From the NCBI GenBank assembly GCA_900543885.1, contig UQTA01000009.1, positions 1-64,000 of the forward strand: DNA of 64,000 nt. The letters are read 5' to 3'. The first letter of the stretch is position 1. Every line of letters begins with the position of its first letter. This document shows positions 22,174-31,414 of this stretch, piece by piece. Source of the DNA: an uncultured Clostridium sp. (GTDB lineage: Bacteria; Bacillota; Clostridia; Lachnospirales; Lachnospiraceae). Position numbers and translations under genes: made by a program. The notes below the pieces were generated by a model. It was given only the letters and a program-made list of their open reading frames with translations. It was not told where the DNA came from and did no database searches.

Positions 22174-24432
22174 ATGGCAAAGATTCTTTTTAACGAAGCA
22201 ACAAAGGAGTTCCATCTTCAAAATGAGAGGATCAGTTATATTTTCTGTATCCTGGAAAATGGACAGTTAGGTCATTTGTATTTTGGAAAGCGTTTAACAC
22301 ACAGAGATTCTTTCCAACATTTCATTCAGATGCGTACCCAGAGCTGTACTGCTTATGTGTACGAAAATGATTTTCTTTTTACTTTGGATACCATCCGACA
22401 GGAATATCCGTCCTATGGCACGACAGATTTCAGAGAACCGGCCTATCAGATCAGACAGGAAAATGGAAGCCGGATTACAGACTTTGTTTATAAGAGCCAT
22501 GAGATCTACAAAGGAAAGAAAAAACTGAAGGGTCTTCCAGCTACTTACACAGAGACAGAAGATGATGCAGTGACAGTAGAGATCCTGTTAGAAGATGCAC
22601 TTCTTTCAGCCCAGATGATTTTATCATATACTATTTACGAAGATTATGATGCAGTTTGCCGTAACGTTCGTTTTGTAAATAATGGAGATCAAAATCTGGA
22701 TCTGTTAAGAGCCATGTCTATGTCAGTGGATCTTTATGACAGCAATTTTGAAATGGTTCACTTAGACGGTGCGTGGGCAAGAGAGCGTCATAAAAAAGTT
22801 AGAAAACTGACTACCGGTACACAGTCTATTTCCAGTGCCAGAGGTGCCAGCAGTACAGATCATAATCCATTTATCGCATTGAAACGTCCGGAAGCAACAG
22901 AGGAGAATGGTGATGTTTACGGCTTTTGCCTGATCTACAGCGGCAATTTCCTGGCACAGGTAGAAGTAAACAGATATGAAACATCAAGAGTTTTACTGGG
23001 TATTAATCCGTTTGAATTTACCTGGCATTTACAGCCAAATGGAGAGTTCCAGACACCAGAAGCTGTTATGGTATACAGTGCGGATGGCTTAAATGGCATG
23101 AGCCAGAATTTCCACCAGCTGTTTAACAAGAGACTGGTTAGGGGAAGCTGGAGAGAAAAAGAACGTCCGGTGCTTTTAAATAACTGGGAAGCTACTTTCT
23201 TTAAGTTTAATGAAGAAATGATCTTAAAGATCGCTGAGAAAGCGAAGAATCTGGGAGTTGAACTTTTTGTACTGGATGACGGCTGGTTTGGCAAGAGAGA
23301 TGACTCAGGAAGTTCTCTTGGAGATTGGTACAGTGATCTGGACAAGCTTCCGGAAGGCGTAGAGGGATTATCAAAGAAAATAGAAGCAATGGGCTTAAAA
23401 TTTGGTCTTTGGTTTGAGCCGGAGATGGTAAACAAAGTAAGCCGTCTTTATGAAGAGCATCCTGAATGGGCTATCCATACACCAGGAAGAAGGATGTCTC
23501 ACGGAAGAAACCAGTACGTACTGGATTTCTCCAATCCGGAAGTGGTAGATCACATTTACCAGATGATGGAAAAGGTATTAAAGAATTCTCGTATCTCCTA
23601 TGTAAAATGGGATATGAACCGAAATATCACAGAAGCTTACAGCGCTTCTTTGGAGGCTTCACAGCAGGGAGAATTCTTCCATCGCTATATTTTAGGCGTT
23701 TACAGCCTGTATGAGCGCCTGATCGCAGAGTTCCCTGATATCTTATTTGAATCCTGTGCCAGTGGTGGTGCAAGATTTGATGCAGGTATGCTTTATTACG
23801 CACCACAGTGCTGGGCAAGTGATGATACAGATGCAGTTGAGCGTATTAAGATCCAGTACGGAACCAGTATGGTATATCCGGTGGCTTCTATGGGAGCACA
23901 TGTATCTGCTATTCCGAACCATCAGGTTAAACGTATGACAGATGTGGATTTCAGAGCCCATGTAGCTTACTTTGGTGCATTCGGTTATGAGCTTGATCCA
24001 AATGCTATGACAGAAGAAGAGCAGGAGAAAGTAAAAAAACAGATTGAATTCTTTAAGAAATACAGAAAGCTGATCCAGTTTGGAACTTTCTATCGTCTGG
24101 AAGATCCTTTTGAAGGTGATGGAAATGCAGCCTGGATGTGTGTATCCCCAGATAAGAAACAGGCAGTTGCAGTTTATTATAAAGTAAAGGCAACTCCAAA
24201 TCCAAAGCTTAAAAAACTTCCGCTTACAGGACTTGATCCAGATAAACGATACTATTGCAGCAGAAATGGCAGAACCTATTATGGCGATGAGCTGATGAAC
24301 ATGGGACTGCTTCTGGATATGGAATTTACAGGTTCTTTTGCAAGAAAGGACAGCGTTACCAAGAAAAATTCCGGTACAGATGCAGGAGATTTTACTTCTC
24401 AGATGTATGTATTTGAGTGTGTGGATAACTAA
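22174..24432 (+). CDS. Alpha-galactosidase, GH36
   Basis: This 752-residue cytoplasmic retaining alpha-galactosidase hydrolyses raffinose-family sugars and melibiose. An N-terminal beta-supersandwich (1-325) precedes the TIM barrel. Motifs include LFVLDDGWFGKRDDSGSSLG (about 363-382), the nucleophile Asp480 in VKWDMNR, FESCASGGARFDAG and the acid/base Asp550 in WASDDTDA. The 70-residue spacing between catalytic Asp residues is that of bacterial GH36 enzymes. No signal peptide is present. It heads an operon with ABC permeases, a binding protein and a GH4 enzyme. Confidence 0.95.
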   Translation: MAKILFNEATKEFHLQNERISYIFCILENGQLGHLYFGKRLTHRDSFQHFIQMRTQSCTAYVYENDFLFTLDTIRQEYPSYGTTDFREPAYQIRQENGSRITDFVYKSHEIYKGKKKLKGLPATYTETEDDAVTVEILLEDALLSAQMILSYTIYEDYDAVCRNVRFVNNGDQNLDLLRAMSMSVDLYDSNFEMVHLDGAWARERHKKVRKLTTGTQSISSARGASSTDHNPFIALKRPEATEENGDVYGFCLIYSGNFLAQVEVNRYETSRVLLGINPFEFTWHLQPNGEFQTPEAVMVYSADGLNGMSQNFHQLFNKRLVRGSWREKERPVLLNNWEATFFKFNEEMILKIAEKAKNLGVELFVLDDGWFGKRDDSGSSLGDWYSDLDKLPEGVEGLSKKIEAMGLKFGLWFEPEMVNKVSRLYEEHPEWAIHTPGRRMSHGRNQYVLDFSNPEVVDHIYQMMEKVLKNSRISYVKWDMNRNITEAYSASLEASQQGEFFHRYILGVYSLYERLIAEFPDILFESCASGGARFDAGMLYYAPQCWASDDTDAVERIKIQYGTSMVYPVASMGAHVSAIPNHQVKRMTDVDFRAHVAYFGAFGYELDPNAMTEEEQEKVKKQIEFFKKYRKLIQFGTFYRLEDPFEGDGNAAWMCVSPDKKQAVAVYYKVKATPNPKLKKLPLTGLDPDKRYYCSRNGRTYYGDELMNMGLLLDMEFTGSFARKDSVTKKNSGTDAGDFTSQMYVFECVDN

Positions 24433-24449
24433 AAAGGGAGAAACAGTTT

Positions 24450-25340
24450 ATGAACGAAAAAACACAGAAAAACAAAATACCGTTCTGGCGGAATATTAAA
24501 GTAGTTCCTTATCTTTATATTTTGCCGAATATGATTTTGTTTCTTGTATTTATGATCATTCCCATTTTTATGTCATTTTACTATGGAACTGTAAAATGGA
24601 ATGGAATGGGAAAACCGAAATTCATCGGTCTTGCCAACTATATTTACATATTCCAGGATAAAGTATTTTTAAAGTCCATTTTTAACACTTTTTACTATGC
24701 AGTAGCAACAGTCCCTCTTTTGATGGCGCTGGCTCTGTTCTTAGCTGTTATGTTAAACAGCAAGATTCCGTTAAGAGGTTTTATCAGGTCAGCAGTTTAT
24801 GCGCCGGCAGTGGTATCTACCGTTGTAGTAGGTACTGTATTTACCTGGATCTTCCAGGATCAGCTGGGCCTGATCAATTACCTGCTTACTTCTGTAGGTG
24901 CAAAGGCGATTCAGTGGAATAATGATCCCAAATTTGCAATGCTGATGTTAGTTACAGCAACGATGTGGCAGAAAGCCGGCTACAATATGGTTATTTATCT
25001 GGCAGGACTTCAGAGCATCCCAACTGAGCTGATGGAAGCGGCTACTATTGATGGAGCAAGTACATTTCAGAAATTCAGATATATAACACTTCCACTGTTA
25101 AAGAATACACATATGTTTGTTATGATCACATGTATGATCAATGCGTTCCGTTCTTTCGACCTTGTATACACCATGACACAGGGTGGACCGTTAAATGCTA
25201 CCAAGACCATCGTTATGTATGTTTACGAGCAGGCATTTAACAAGAATTACTACGGACGTGCAGCAGCTGGTGGTATTGTACTGTTTGTATTTATGGCAGC
25301 ACTTACCATCATCCGATTCAAGATAGAGAAGGAGGATTAA
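24450..25340 (+). CDS. Sugar ABC transporter permease (MalF/MsmF-type)
   Basis: The 296-residue protein has six predicted membrane helices (first about 17-40: LYILPNMILFLVFMIIPIFM). The coupling motif ELMEAATIDGASTFQKFRYI (about 195-214) is the EAA loop of carbohydrate uptake permeases. It pairs with the next gene to form the channel of an importer, probably for raffinose or melibiose given the flanking alpha-galactosidases. No ATPase gene is in the operon, so a shared MsmK-like ATPase elsewhere is likely. Confidence 0.92.
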   Translation: MNEKTQKNKIPFWRNIKVVPYLYILPNMILFLVFMIIPIFMSFYYGTVKWNGMGKPKFIGLANYIYIFQDKVFLKSIFNTFYYAVATVPLLMALALFLAVMLNSKIPLRGFIRSAVYAPAVVSTVVVGTVFTWIFQDQLGLINYLLTSVGAKAIQWNNDPKFAMLMLVTATMWQKAGYNMVIYLAGLQSIPTELMEAATIDGASTFQKFRYITLPLLKNTHMFVMITCMINAFRSFDLVYTMTQGGPLNATKTIVMYVYEQAFNKNYYGRAAAGGIVLFVFMAALTIIRFKIEKED

Positions 25341-25343
25341 CAG

Positions 25344-26198
25344 ATGAATGGTTCAGACCGTATGGGAATGGATAAAAGAAAATATTTTCTGTTAAAAACG
25401 GTGATCTTTCTGTTTATGTTGGCTGCAGCATTGATCGCATTGTTCCCTTTCTATTGGATGTTTGTAACTGCCGTAAAGCCGATCGATGAGATCTTTGCTT
25501 TTCCGCCGAAGCTGTGGCCAGGTGAATTTATCTGGAGCAACTTTGCAACTGCTTTATCCAGAGCACCGTTTGGGCTGTATTTCAGAAACAGCTTTATTGT
25601 AACAACTCTTTCAACATTGATCACTGTATGCATTAACCTGTTAGCGGGATTTGCTTTTGCAAAGTATAAATTTAAGGGAAAAGAATTTTTCTTTATGATT
25701 GTATTAAGCACTCTGATGATTCCGTTACAGGTTACTATGATCCCGGTTTTCGTTATTGCATCTAAACTGGGCATCAGAAATACACTTTGGGGTGTTATCA
25801 TCCCGCCTTGTGCAGAAGCACTTGGTCTGTTTTTATCCAGACAGTTTATCAGCGATATCCCGGATGGACTGTTAGAGGCAGGAAGAATTGATGGTGCAAG
25901 TGAATTTACTATTTTCACGAAGATCATTCTTCCAAATGTAAAGCCGTTAATTAGTGTACTGGTCATCTTTACAGTTATGTGGAGATGGAATGATCTCCAG
26001 TGGCCGTTGATCATGCTTTCCAGTGAGAAGTTTTATACCGTACAGTTAGGTCTTTCCAACTTAAACGGTGCACAGTATGTAAACTGGAATGATATGATGG
26101 CAGCATCCCTTATTTCGGTTATACCTGTTTTGACCGTATTCCTTATTTTCCAGAAGCAATTTGTACAGGGGGTTGCATCCAGCGGAATCAAGGGATAA
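25344..26198 (+). CDS. Sugar ABC transporter permease (MalG/MsmG-type)
   Basis: This 284-residue protein is the second permease, with the MalG-type N-terminus (ALFPFYWMFVTAVKPIDEIF, about 33-52) and EAA loop GLLEAGRIDGASEFTIFTKI (about 173-192). Only 3 nt separate it from the first permease stop, and GGAGG lies inside the end of that gene, so the pair is tightly coupled. The C-terminus ends in FVQGVASSGIKG, typical of this family. Confidence 0.93.
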   Translation: MNGSDRMGMDKRKYFLLKTVIFLFMLAAALIALFPFYWMFVTAVKPIDEIFAFPPKLWPGEFIWSNFATALSRAPFGLYFRNSFIVTTLSTLITVCINLLAGFAFAKYKFKGKEFFFMIVLSTLMIPLQVTMIPVFVIASKLGIRNTLWGVIIPPCAEALGLFLSRQFISDIPDGLLEAGRIDGASEFTIFTKIILPNVKPLISVLVIFTVMWRWNDLQWPLIMLSSEKFYTVQLGLSNLNGAQYVNWNDMMAASLISVIPVLTVFLIFQKQFVQGVASSGIKG

Positions 26199-26268
26199 TA
26201 AGTGGCCGAAAACAGGAAAAACAATCATAAAAACTATTTAAGAATATTATTTTAAGGAGGAAGGTTTT

Positions 26269-27666
26269 ATGAGTAAAAGCAAATTAATGAGGTCCATGTC
26301 AATTGTTATGGCAGCAGCTATGATGAGTGGTCTGACAGCCTGCGGTGGCGGTGGAAGCACCCAGACAACAGCAGCACCGGCAGAGACAAAGGCAGAAGCG
26401 GCAGCTTCCGAAGCAAACGGGGAAAAGAAGGAAGAAGCAGCTGCAGCAACAGAAGAACTGGTGGCAGAAGATGGTGCAGAGATCGAAGTTGCATACTGGG
26501 AAGGTTCCGCATCTGATAAGGAAGCATGGGACGAGCTGCTTGCAAATCTGCAGAAGGATCATCCTGAGATCAAGATCATTCCTCAGACCTATCCATCCTC
26601 AGACTTCAGAGATATGCTGGATACCCGAATCGCTGGTAATGACTGGCCGGATGTTATCCGTTATACCTATCAGCGTCTTGGTAAGTTCAAAAAGGCAGAT
26701 GTTATGTTAGACTTATCTCCATACATTTCCCAGGAAAGCTTGGACGGTATTTCACCTGCATTTCTGTCAGCTTGCCAGTATGATGGAAAGTTAGTAGCAA
26801 TGCCGCATCACACCGATACAATGGCAATGTTCTACAACAAGAGAATGTTTGAAGAAGCAGGAATCCGTATCCCAACCAGCGTTGAAGACGGATATACCTG
26901 GGAAGAACTGACTGATATTGCAAGAACCTTAAAGGAAAAATACAACCTGCCATACGCATTTGGCGGAATCTGGGAGAACAACAGTGGATACCGTTATCTG
27001 CCATTCTTATATATGAACGGCGGTTCTGTATTAAACGAGGCTCAGGATGCAGTTACCATGGACAGCCCAGAAGTATTGGAGGCTATCAAGCTGTATGAAG
27101 ACTGGAGAAAAGAAGACCTGGTTGCTAATACCGCGTTCTCTGGTGCAACTACAACCAACTCTCTGTTTGTAGCTGAGCAGATCGCATTCACCTTCTCTGG
27201 AAGCTGGCATTGCTCTTACATGCAGGAAAATATGGGTGACAAATGGGGTATGACCTATATGCCGATCAGAAATGGAAAGACAAGTTCTGATATGGGTGGA
27301 AACGCTGTATTCGCATATGCAGATACTAAGTATCCAAAGGCAGCAGCTATCGTAGTTGATTACATCACTAATGAAGAAAACATGAAGAAATTCTGTGAGA
27401 CCGGTTCTTTCATTCCTGTAAGAACCAAGCTCCTGGAAGGTGGAGTAGAGTATAAGTCCTTTAAAGATGAGATGAAGATCTTAAATGACATCGTTGGAAC
27501 CATTGATCCTAAGATGGCAGCAGATGAAACTTCTGTAGCATTCCAGCAGTTAAATGAAGTATTCAACGAAGAAATGGATCCACTTGCAGTAAATAACTCT
27601 GCAACAGCAGAAGAAGTTGCAGCTAACTGCCAGGAGCGTATGACAGAAGTATTAGAGGAACAGTAA
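26269..27666 (+). CDS. Extracellular sugar-binding lipoprotein
   Basis: The 465-residue protein has a lipoprotein signal with lipobox LTAC (Cys25) and an Ala/Glu/Thr-rich tether (about 26-70). It then shows a family 1 solute-binding fold (IEVAYWEGSASDKEAWDELL, WPDVIRYTYQ, MPHHTDTMAMFYNKRMFEEA, FTFSGSWHCSY). It should bind the oligosaccharide for the preceding permeases. AAGGAGGAAGG gives a strong ribosome binding site, in keeping with the higher level usual for binding proteins. It lies after the permeases. Confidence 0.92.
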   Translation: MSKSKLMRSMSIVMAAAMMSGLTACGGGGSTQTTAAPAETKAEAAASEANGEKKEEAAAATEELVAEDGAEIEVAYWEGSASDKEAWDELLANLQKDHPEIKIIPQTYPSSDFRDMLDTRIAGNDWPDVIRYTYQRLGKFKKADVMLDLSPYISQESLDGISPAFLSACQYDGKLVAMPHHTDTMAMFYNKRMFEEAGIRIPTSVEDGYTWEELTDIARTLKEKYNLPYAFGGIWENNSGYRYLPFLYMNGGSVLNEAQDAVTMDSPEVLEAIKLYEDWRKEDLVANTAFSGATTTNSLFVAEQIAFTFSGSWHCSYMQENMGDKWGMTYMPIRNGKTSSDMGGNAVFAYADTKYPKAAAIVVDYITNEENMKKFCETGSFIPVRTKLLEGGVEYKSFKDEMKILNDIVGTIDPKMAADETSVAFQQLNEVFNEEMDPLAVNNSATAEEVAANCQERMTEVLEEQ

Positions 27667-27716
27667 AACTACAAAAACACATAAGTAAGGATTTTTGAGA
27701 GGAGCAGATTCAGATT

Positions 27717-29027
27717 ATGGCCATTAAAATTACCTTTCTGGGAGCTGGAAGTTCTGTATTTGTAAGAAATGTTCTTGGCGACTGTATCATCCACCCGGAA
27801 TTAGAAGACCTGACCTTTGCGCTGTATGATATTGATGCACAGAGACTGGAAGATAGTTACCTGATGCTTCATGCGATCTGCGCCCACTATGGAAAGAGTG
27901 TGAAAATGGAAAAATATGTGGGAGTTGAAGAACTTCCACAGGCACTTACCGGTGCCAATTTCCTGATCTGCGCGATCCAGGTTGGCGGATATGATCCTTG
28001 TACGATCTCGGATTTTGAGATTCCAAAGAAATACGGCTTAAGACAGACCATTGCAGATACCTTAGGTGTTGGCGGTGTGTTCCGTGCACTGCGCACCATT
28101 CCTGTAATGGAGATGTTTGGAAAGATGGCTGAAAAATACTGCCCGAATGCAGTATTCCTTAACTATTCCAATCCGATGGCTATGTTAAGCGGCTACATGG
28201 AGCGCTACTGCAATATCCAGTTTGTAGGACTGTGCCACAGTGTACAGGTGGCAGTTCCAAAGCTGTTTGCAGGACTGGGAATGGAATATGATTCCAGAGT
28301 CCAGTGGAAGATAGCAGGTATCAACCATATGGCATGGCTGCTGGAAGTATCCAAAGACGGAGTAGACCTTTATCCAGAAATAAAACGTCGTTCAAAGGAA
28401 CAGGGGTATCCGGAAAATGATAAGGTCCGTCATGAGATCATGCATCGCTTCGGCTATTATGTAACAGAGTCCAGCGAGCATAATGCAGAGTATATGCCAT
28501 ACTTTATTAAGGATAAGTATCCGGAGCTGATCGAACGTTTTAATATCCCGTTAGACGAGTATCCAAGAAGATGTATCCGAAATATTGAAGAATGGGCCAA
28601 AATGAGGGAAGATCTGATCAATTCACCGGATCTGACACATGAAGAGTCCAGAGAATATGCAGCCAAGATCATTAACTCTATCGTCAATAACAAGCCGTTT
28701 AAATTCGGCGGAAATGTGATCAACCACGGTCTGATCCCGAATCTGCCTTCCAATGCCTGTGTAGAGGTACCTTGTATCACGGATGCTTCCGGAATCGCTC
28801 CTGTTTATGTAGGAGAACTTCCAGAGCAGCTGGCAGCATTGAATCGTACTAATATTAATGTACAGCTGATGGCGATTGAAGCAGCAAGGACAAAGAAAAA
28901 AGAGGCTGTTTACCAGGCAGTTATGCTGGATCCTCATGCGGCAGCTGAGTTATCTATGGATGATATTGTCAGCATGTGTGATGATCTGTTTGAGGCACAC
29001 AAAGACTGGATGCCGGAATATCATTGA
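27717..29027 (+). CDS. melA: Alpha-galactosidase/alpha-glucosidase, GH4 (MelA-like)
   Basis: GH4 enzymes use NAD+ and Mn2+ in a redox-elimination mechanism. The 436-residue protein has the N-terminal dinucleotide loop FLGAGSSVF (about 6-14), the metal-binding CHSVQ (Cys173) and GINHMAW (His204), and the NYSNPMAM segment. The similarity is to MelA-type alpha-galactosidases, which fits the operon. Exact sugar specificity (alpha-galactoside versus alpha-glucoside or galacturonide) cannot be set by eye. It is the second alpha-galactosidase of a different mechanism in the same operon, and a terminator follows. Confidence 0.88.
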   Translation: MAIKITFLGAGSSVFVRNVLGDCIIHPELEDLTFALYDIDAQRLEDSYLMLHAICAHYGKSVKMEKYVGVEELPQALTGANFLICAIQVGGYDPCTISDFEIPKKYGLRQTIADTLGVGGVFRALRTIPVMEMFGKMAEKYCPNAVFLNYSNPMAMLSGYMERYCNIQFVGLCHSVQVAVPKLFAGLGMEYDSRVQWKIAGINHMAWLLEVSKDGVDLYPEIKRRSKEQGYPENDKVRHEIMHRFGYYVTESSEHNAEYMPYFIKDKYPELIERFNIPLDEYPRRCIRNIEEWAKMREDLINSPDLTHEESREYAAKIINSIVNNKPFKFGGNVINHGLIPNLPSNACVEVPCITDASGIAPVYVGELPEQLAALNRTNINVQLMAIEAARTKKKEAVYQAVMLDPHAAAELSMDDIVSMCDDLFEAHKDWMPEYH

Positions 29028-29062
29028 TCTGTCATAGGGAAGAGATAATGAGTAAAACAGGG

Positions 29063-29094
29063 GGGAGAAAGCGGGTATGCTTTCTCCCTTTTGT
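29063..29094 (+). terminator. Terminator of the alpha-galactoside operon
   Basis: GGGAGAAAGC and GCTTTCTCCC form a perfect 10-bp stem followed by TTTTGTGTT. Confidence 0.85.
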
Positions 29095-29190
29095 GTTGAT
29101 ATGTATCTGTAAGCGACGGATGACAGTAGGCCTTACAGGCCAGATATTTGAGGAAGATTACTTGCAGCAGTTTAAACAGGCAGTGTGTAA

Positions 29191-29535
29191 GGAGGACTTT
29201 GCGGTCAGGAAGAGCTGACTGTGATCGGACCGGCTGTGGAAAAGGCGAAAAAGGAAGGAATCAATGTGAAAGGTCCATTTCCAGCAGATACATTATTTAA
29301 GCAGGCATTTGACGGCAGATTTCATGCAGTAGTGACTATGTATCATGATCAGGGACAGATTGCATTAAAATTAAAAAGATTTGAACGTGGAATCACTATT
29401 GGCGGAGGCTTAAGGCTTCCTGCCACTACCTGTGCTCACGGAACAGCACATGATATTGCATGGAAAGGGATCGCATCTGTCCAGTCACTGGAAAACGCTT
29501 ACCGTATGGTATGCAGAATGGCAGAAAACGGATAA
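29191..29535 (+). pseudogene. PdxA-like fragment (C-terminal part only)
   Basis: The frame from 29191 reads GGLCGQEELTVIGPAVEKAK, then GPFPADTLFKQAFDG, VVTMYHDQGQIALK and AHGTAHDIAWKG. These are the C-terminal motifs of the 4-hydroxythreonine-4-phosphate dehydrogenase (PdxA) family. About two thirds of the protein is missing: a TAA stop lies directly before the homologous part, and the upstream sequence (GLTGQIFEEDYLQQF in another frame) is unrelated or unidentified. This is a relic of a deletion between the GH4 operon and the convergent MATE gene. Confidence 0.75.
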
Positions 29536-29552
29536 TAGCTGCACTATAACAG

Positions 29553-29588
29553 AAAACCAGCCTGGCATTATGCCATGGCTGGTTTTTG
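29553..29588. terminator. Bidirectional terminator at the MATE gene 3' end
   Basis: AAAACCAGCC..GGCTGGTTTTT with an inner TGGCAT/ATGCCA stem. It overlaps the last codons of the minus-strand MATE gene and serves both converging units. Confidence 0.8.
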
Positions 29589-30923
29589 GGGAAATATATG
29601 TCTGTAAATATGCAGGAAATAGATGATCTCTGCCACTGCTGTAATGCTCCAGGAAAAGACATAAAGCAGATACAGGGACGGGATTGTTTTAAAATATGCA
29701 AATACGGTATATACCCAGAGCACACGGAAAACACAGGATCCCATAATAACGATAAACATGGGAACAAGACTTTTTCCAAGTGCACGGGAAGCTGCGATCG
29801 TACAGTCCATAAATGCAGATACACCATAAGAAAAGCCCATAATGGTAAGGCGCTTAAGACCGGCAGTAATAACATCTGGATCAGAAGTAAACAGAGATAA
29901 AAACTGCCGTCCGAAGATAACAAGGAGCAGTCCCATAGCGCCGCCGATGCCGAAGGAATACAGCAGGCTGATCAGATAGCTTTTCAGTACACGATCCTGT
30001 TTTCCTGCTCCCAGATTCTGGCTCATAAAGCTGGCACAGGCAGTATAGATAGCTGCCATTACATCATAGATCAGGCCATCAGAGTTTGCTGCAGCAGAAT
30101 TTCCTGCAACCATGGTAGCACTGAAAGAGTTAACACCTACCTGTACAAAAAGGTTTGCAAGGGCGAAGATGGCATTTTGCAATCCGGATGGAATGCCGAT
30201 CTTTAGGATATCAACGGTTTTTGATGGATCAAGGCGCAGCAAAGAAAGATGGAGCTGATAATCGGACTTAATGCAGAACAGGTCTCTGGCGATCAGTACC
30301 GCTGATACGTATTGGGATAAAGCACTGGCAGTTGCTACACCGGCTACATCCATTTTGCAGACGATAACGAAGAACAGATTCATAAATACATTTAAAATGC
30401 CTGCAAAGAGCAGGTAACGAACTGGTCTGGCTGTATCACCATCTGCACTGAAAATAGCATTACCGCAGTTATAAACAGCTAAGGCAGGCATGCCAAGAAA
30501 ATAAATGCGCAGATACAACACGGAGCCGTCGATCAGTTCTTCTTTGGTATGTAAAAGTTCCAGGACCGGTCTTGCAAAGCAGACGCCGAATAACAGCAGG
30601 GCCAGGCCGCTTAAAATACTGACGATGAGGGCAGAGTGAACCGTGTATGAAAGCGCCTGCTTTTTTCCGGCTCCCAGATAAAGGGCAGTAAGAACATTAA
30701 TACCGCCTGCCAGACCAATGAGAAAGCCGGTAAACATTGTTACCAGGATAGCGGTAGAGCCTACAGAACCTAAAGCAAGTGGTCCGGCAAACCGTCCTAC
30801 AACAGCAATGTCCGACATATTAAAAAGAACCTGAAGAATATTGGAAAGCATCAGCGGTATACTGAAGATGAAGATGTTTTTCCAAAGAGATCCATGTGTC
30901 AGATCCTTAGATGGCCTTTTCAT
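29568..30923 (-). CDS. MATE family efflux transporter
   Basis: The 451-residue multidrug/toxin exporter-like protein has about twelve membrane helices. It starts MKRPSKDLTHGSLWKNIFIF and contains PLMLSNILQVLFNMSDIAVV and MVAGNSAAANSDGLIYDV. An upstream in-frame TTG (30938) exists, but ATG 30923 has GGAG 8 nt ahead and gives the usual N-terminus. It is only distantly similar to the MATE protein at 15716. The MITE-like repeat lies just upstream and may carry or separate its promoter. Confidence 0.9.
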   Translation of the reverse strand: MKRPSKDLTHGSLWKNIFIFSIPLMLSNILQVLFNMSDIAVVGRFAGPLALGSVGSTAILVTMFTGFLIGLAGGINVLTALYLGAGKKQALSYTVHSALIVSILSGLALLLFGVCFARPVLELLHTKEELIDGSVLYLRIYFLGMPALAVYNCGNAIFSADGDTARPVRYLLFAGILNVFMNLFFVIVCKMDVAGVATASALSQYVSAVLIARDLFCIKSDYQLHLSLLRLDPSKTVDILKIGIPSGLQNAIFALANLFVQVGVNSFSATMVAGNSAAANSDGLIYDVMAAIYTACASFMSQNLGAGKQDRVLKSYLISLLYSFGIGGAMGLLLVIFGRQFLSLFTSDPDVITAGLKRLTIMGFSYGVSAFMDCTIAASRALGKSLVPMFIVIMGSCVFRVLWVYTVFAYFKTIPSLYLLYVFSWSITAVAEIIYFLHIYRHIFPQKPAMA

Positions 30924-30964
30924 AAGAAGATTCTCCAATCATAAAAATTTGTTTTGTAAAATTG

Positions 30965-31114
30965 TTACAGTTCAGCCTTGCATCTTCTTGCCCGCTTGCA
31001 GCGGACAAGAAGCTTTGGGGCGTCAGCCTTATGAAGATTTAGTGCCAAAAGCACTTATGAAAACAAGTTTTCAACGTACTTTTAACACTAAATCTTCGCA
31101 AGGCTGAACTGTAA
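30965..31114. repeat. MITE-like repeat, copy 2, with terminal inverted repeats
   Basis: The 150-bp element begins TTACAGTTCAGCCTTGC and ends GCAAGGCTGAACTGTAA, perfect 17-bp terminal inverted repeats. Internal stems are CTTCTTG../CAAGAAG and GAAGATTTAGTG/CACTAAATCTTC-like. A 16-bp direct repeat, TGTAAAATTGTTACAG, is found at 30955-30970 and 31116-31131, overlapping the left end and abutting the right. It is non-coding and similar to 19197-19340. Confidence 0.8.
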
Positions 31115-31249
31115 CTGTAAAATTGTTACAGAGATAAAAAAAGACCCATAACACAGATGGTTTCTGTGGTATCAGCACTACCCACAGTATAACATACAGG
31201 GGTATTGTCTACAAGAGATGAAAAAATAAAAAAAATTTCAAAAAAGGTA

Positions 31250-31278
31250 TTGCAAAACTAAAAAACCTATGGTATATT
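31250..31278 (+). promoter_or_regulatory. Promoter of the tRNA-Leu pair
   Basis: TTGCAA (31250-31255) and TATATT (31273-31278) are 17 nt apart, 12 nt ahead of the first tRNA. The 130 bases before it (after the MITE copy) are AT-rich and hold no gene. Confidence 0.7.
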
Positions 31279-31290
31279 ATAACACGTGCT

Positions 31291-31374
31291 GCGGGAGTGC
31301 TGGAATTGGCAGACAGGCAAGACTAAGGATCTTGTGGTTGCATGATCGTGTGGGTTCAAGTCCCATCTCCCGCA
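31291..31374 (+). tRNA. tRNA-Leu (anticodon AAG)
   Basis: An 84-nt class II tRNA. Acceptor GCGGGAG pairs with CTCCCGC, the anticodon arm is CAAGA-CTAAGGA-TCTTG, a long variable arm follows, and the T loop is GGGTTCAAGTCCC. The anticodon at positions 34-36 is AAG, reading CUU/CUC leucine codons if A34 is deaminated. The CCA end is not encoded. Confidence 0.9.
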
Positions 31375-31414
31375 CTGGTACTTAAAAGTACCGTGCTTAA
31401 TTAAATAAGCGAAT

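Noticed and set aside
29048..29218. Plus-strand frame across the terminator after the GH4 gene
   Set aside because: It reads through the perfect terminator hairpin and ends just inside the pdxA fragment in another frame; no family is recognisable.
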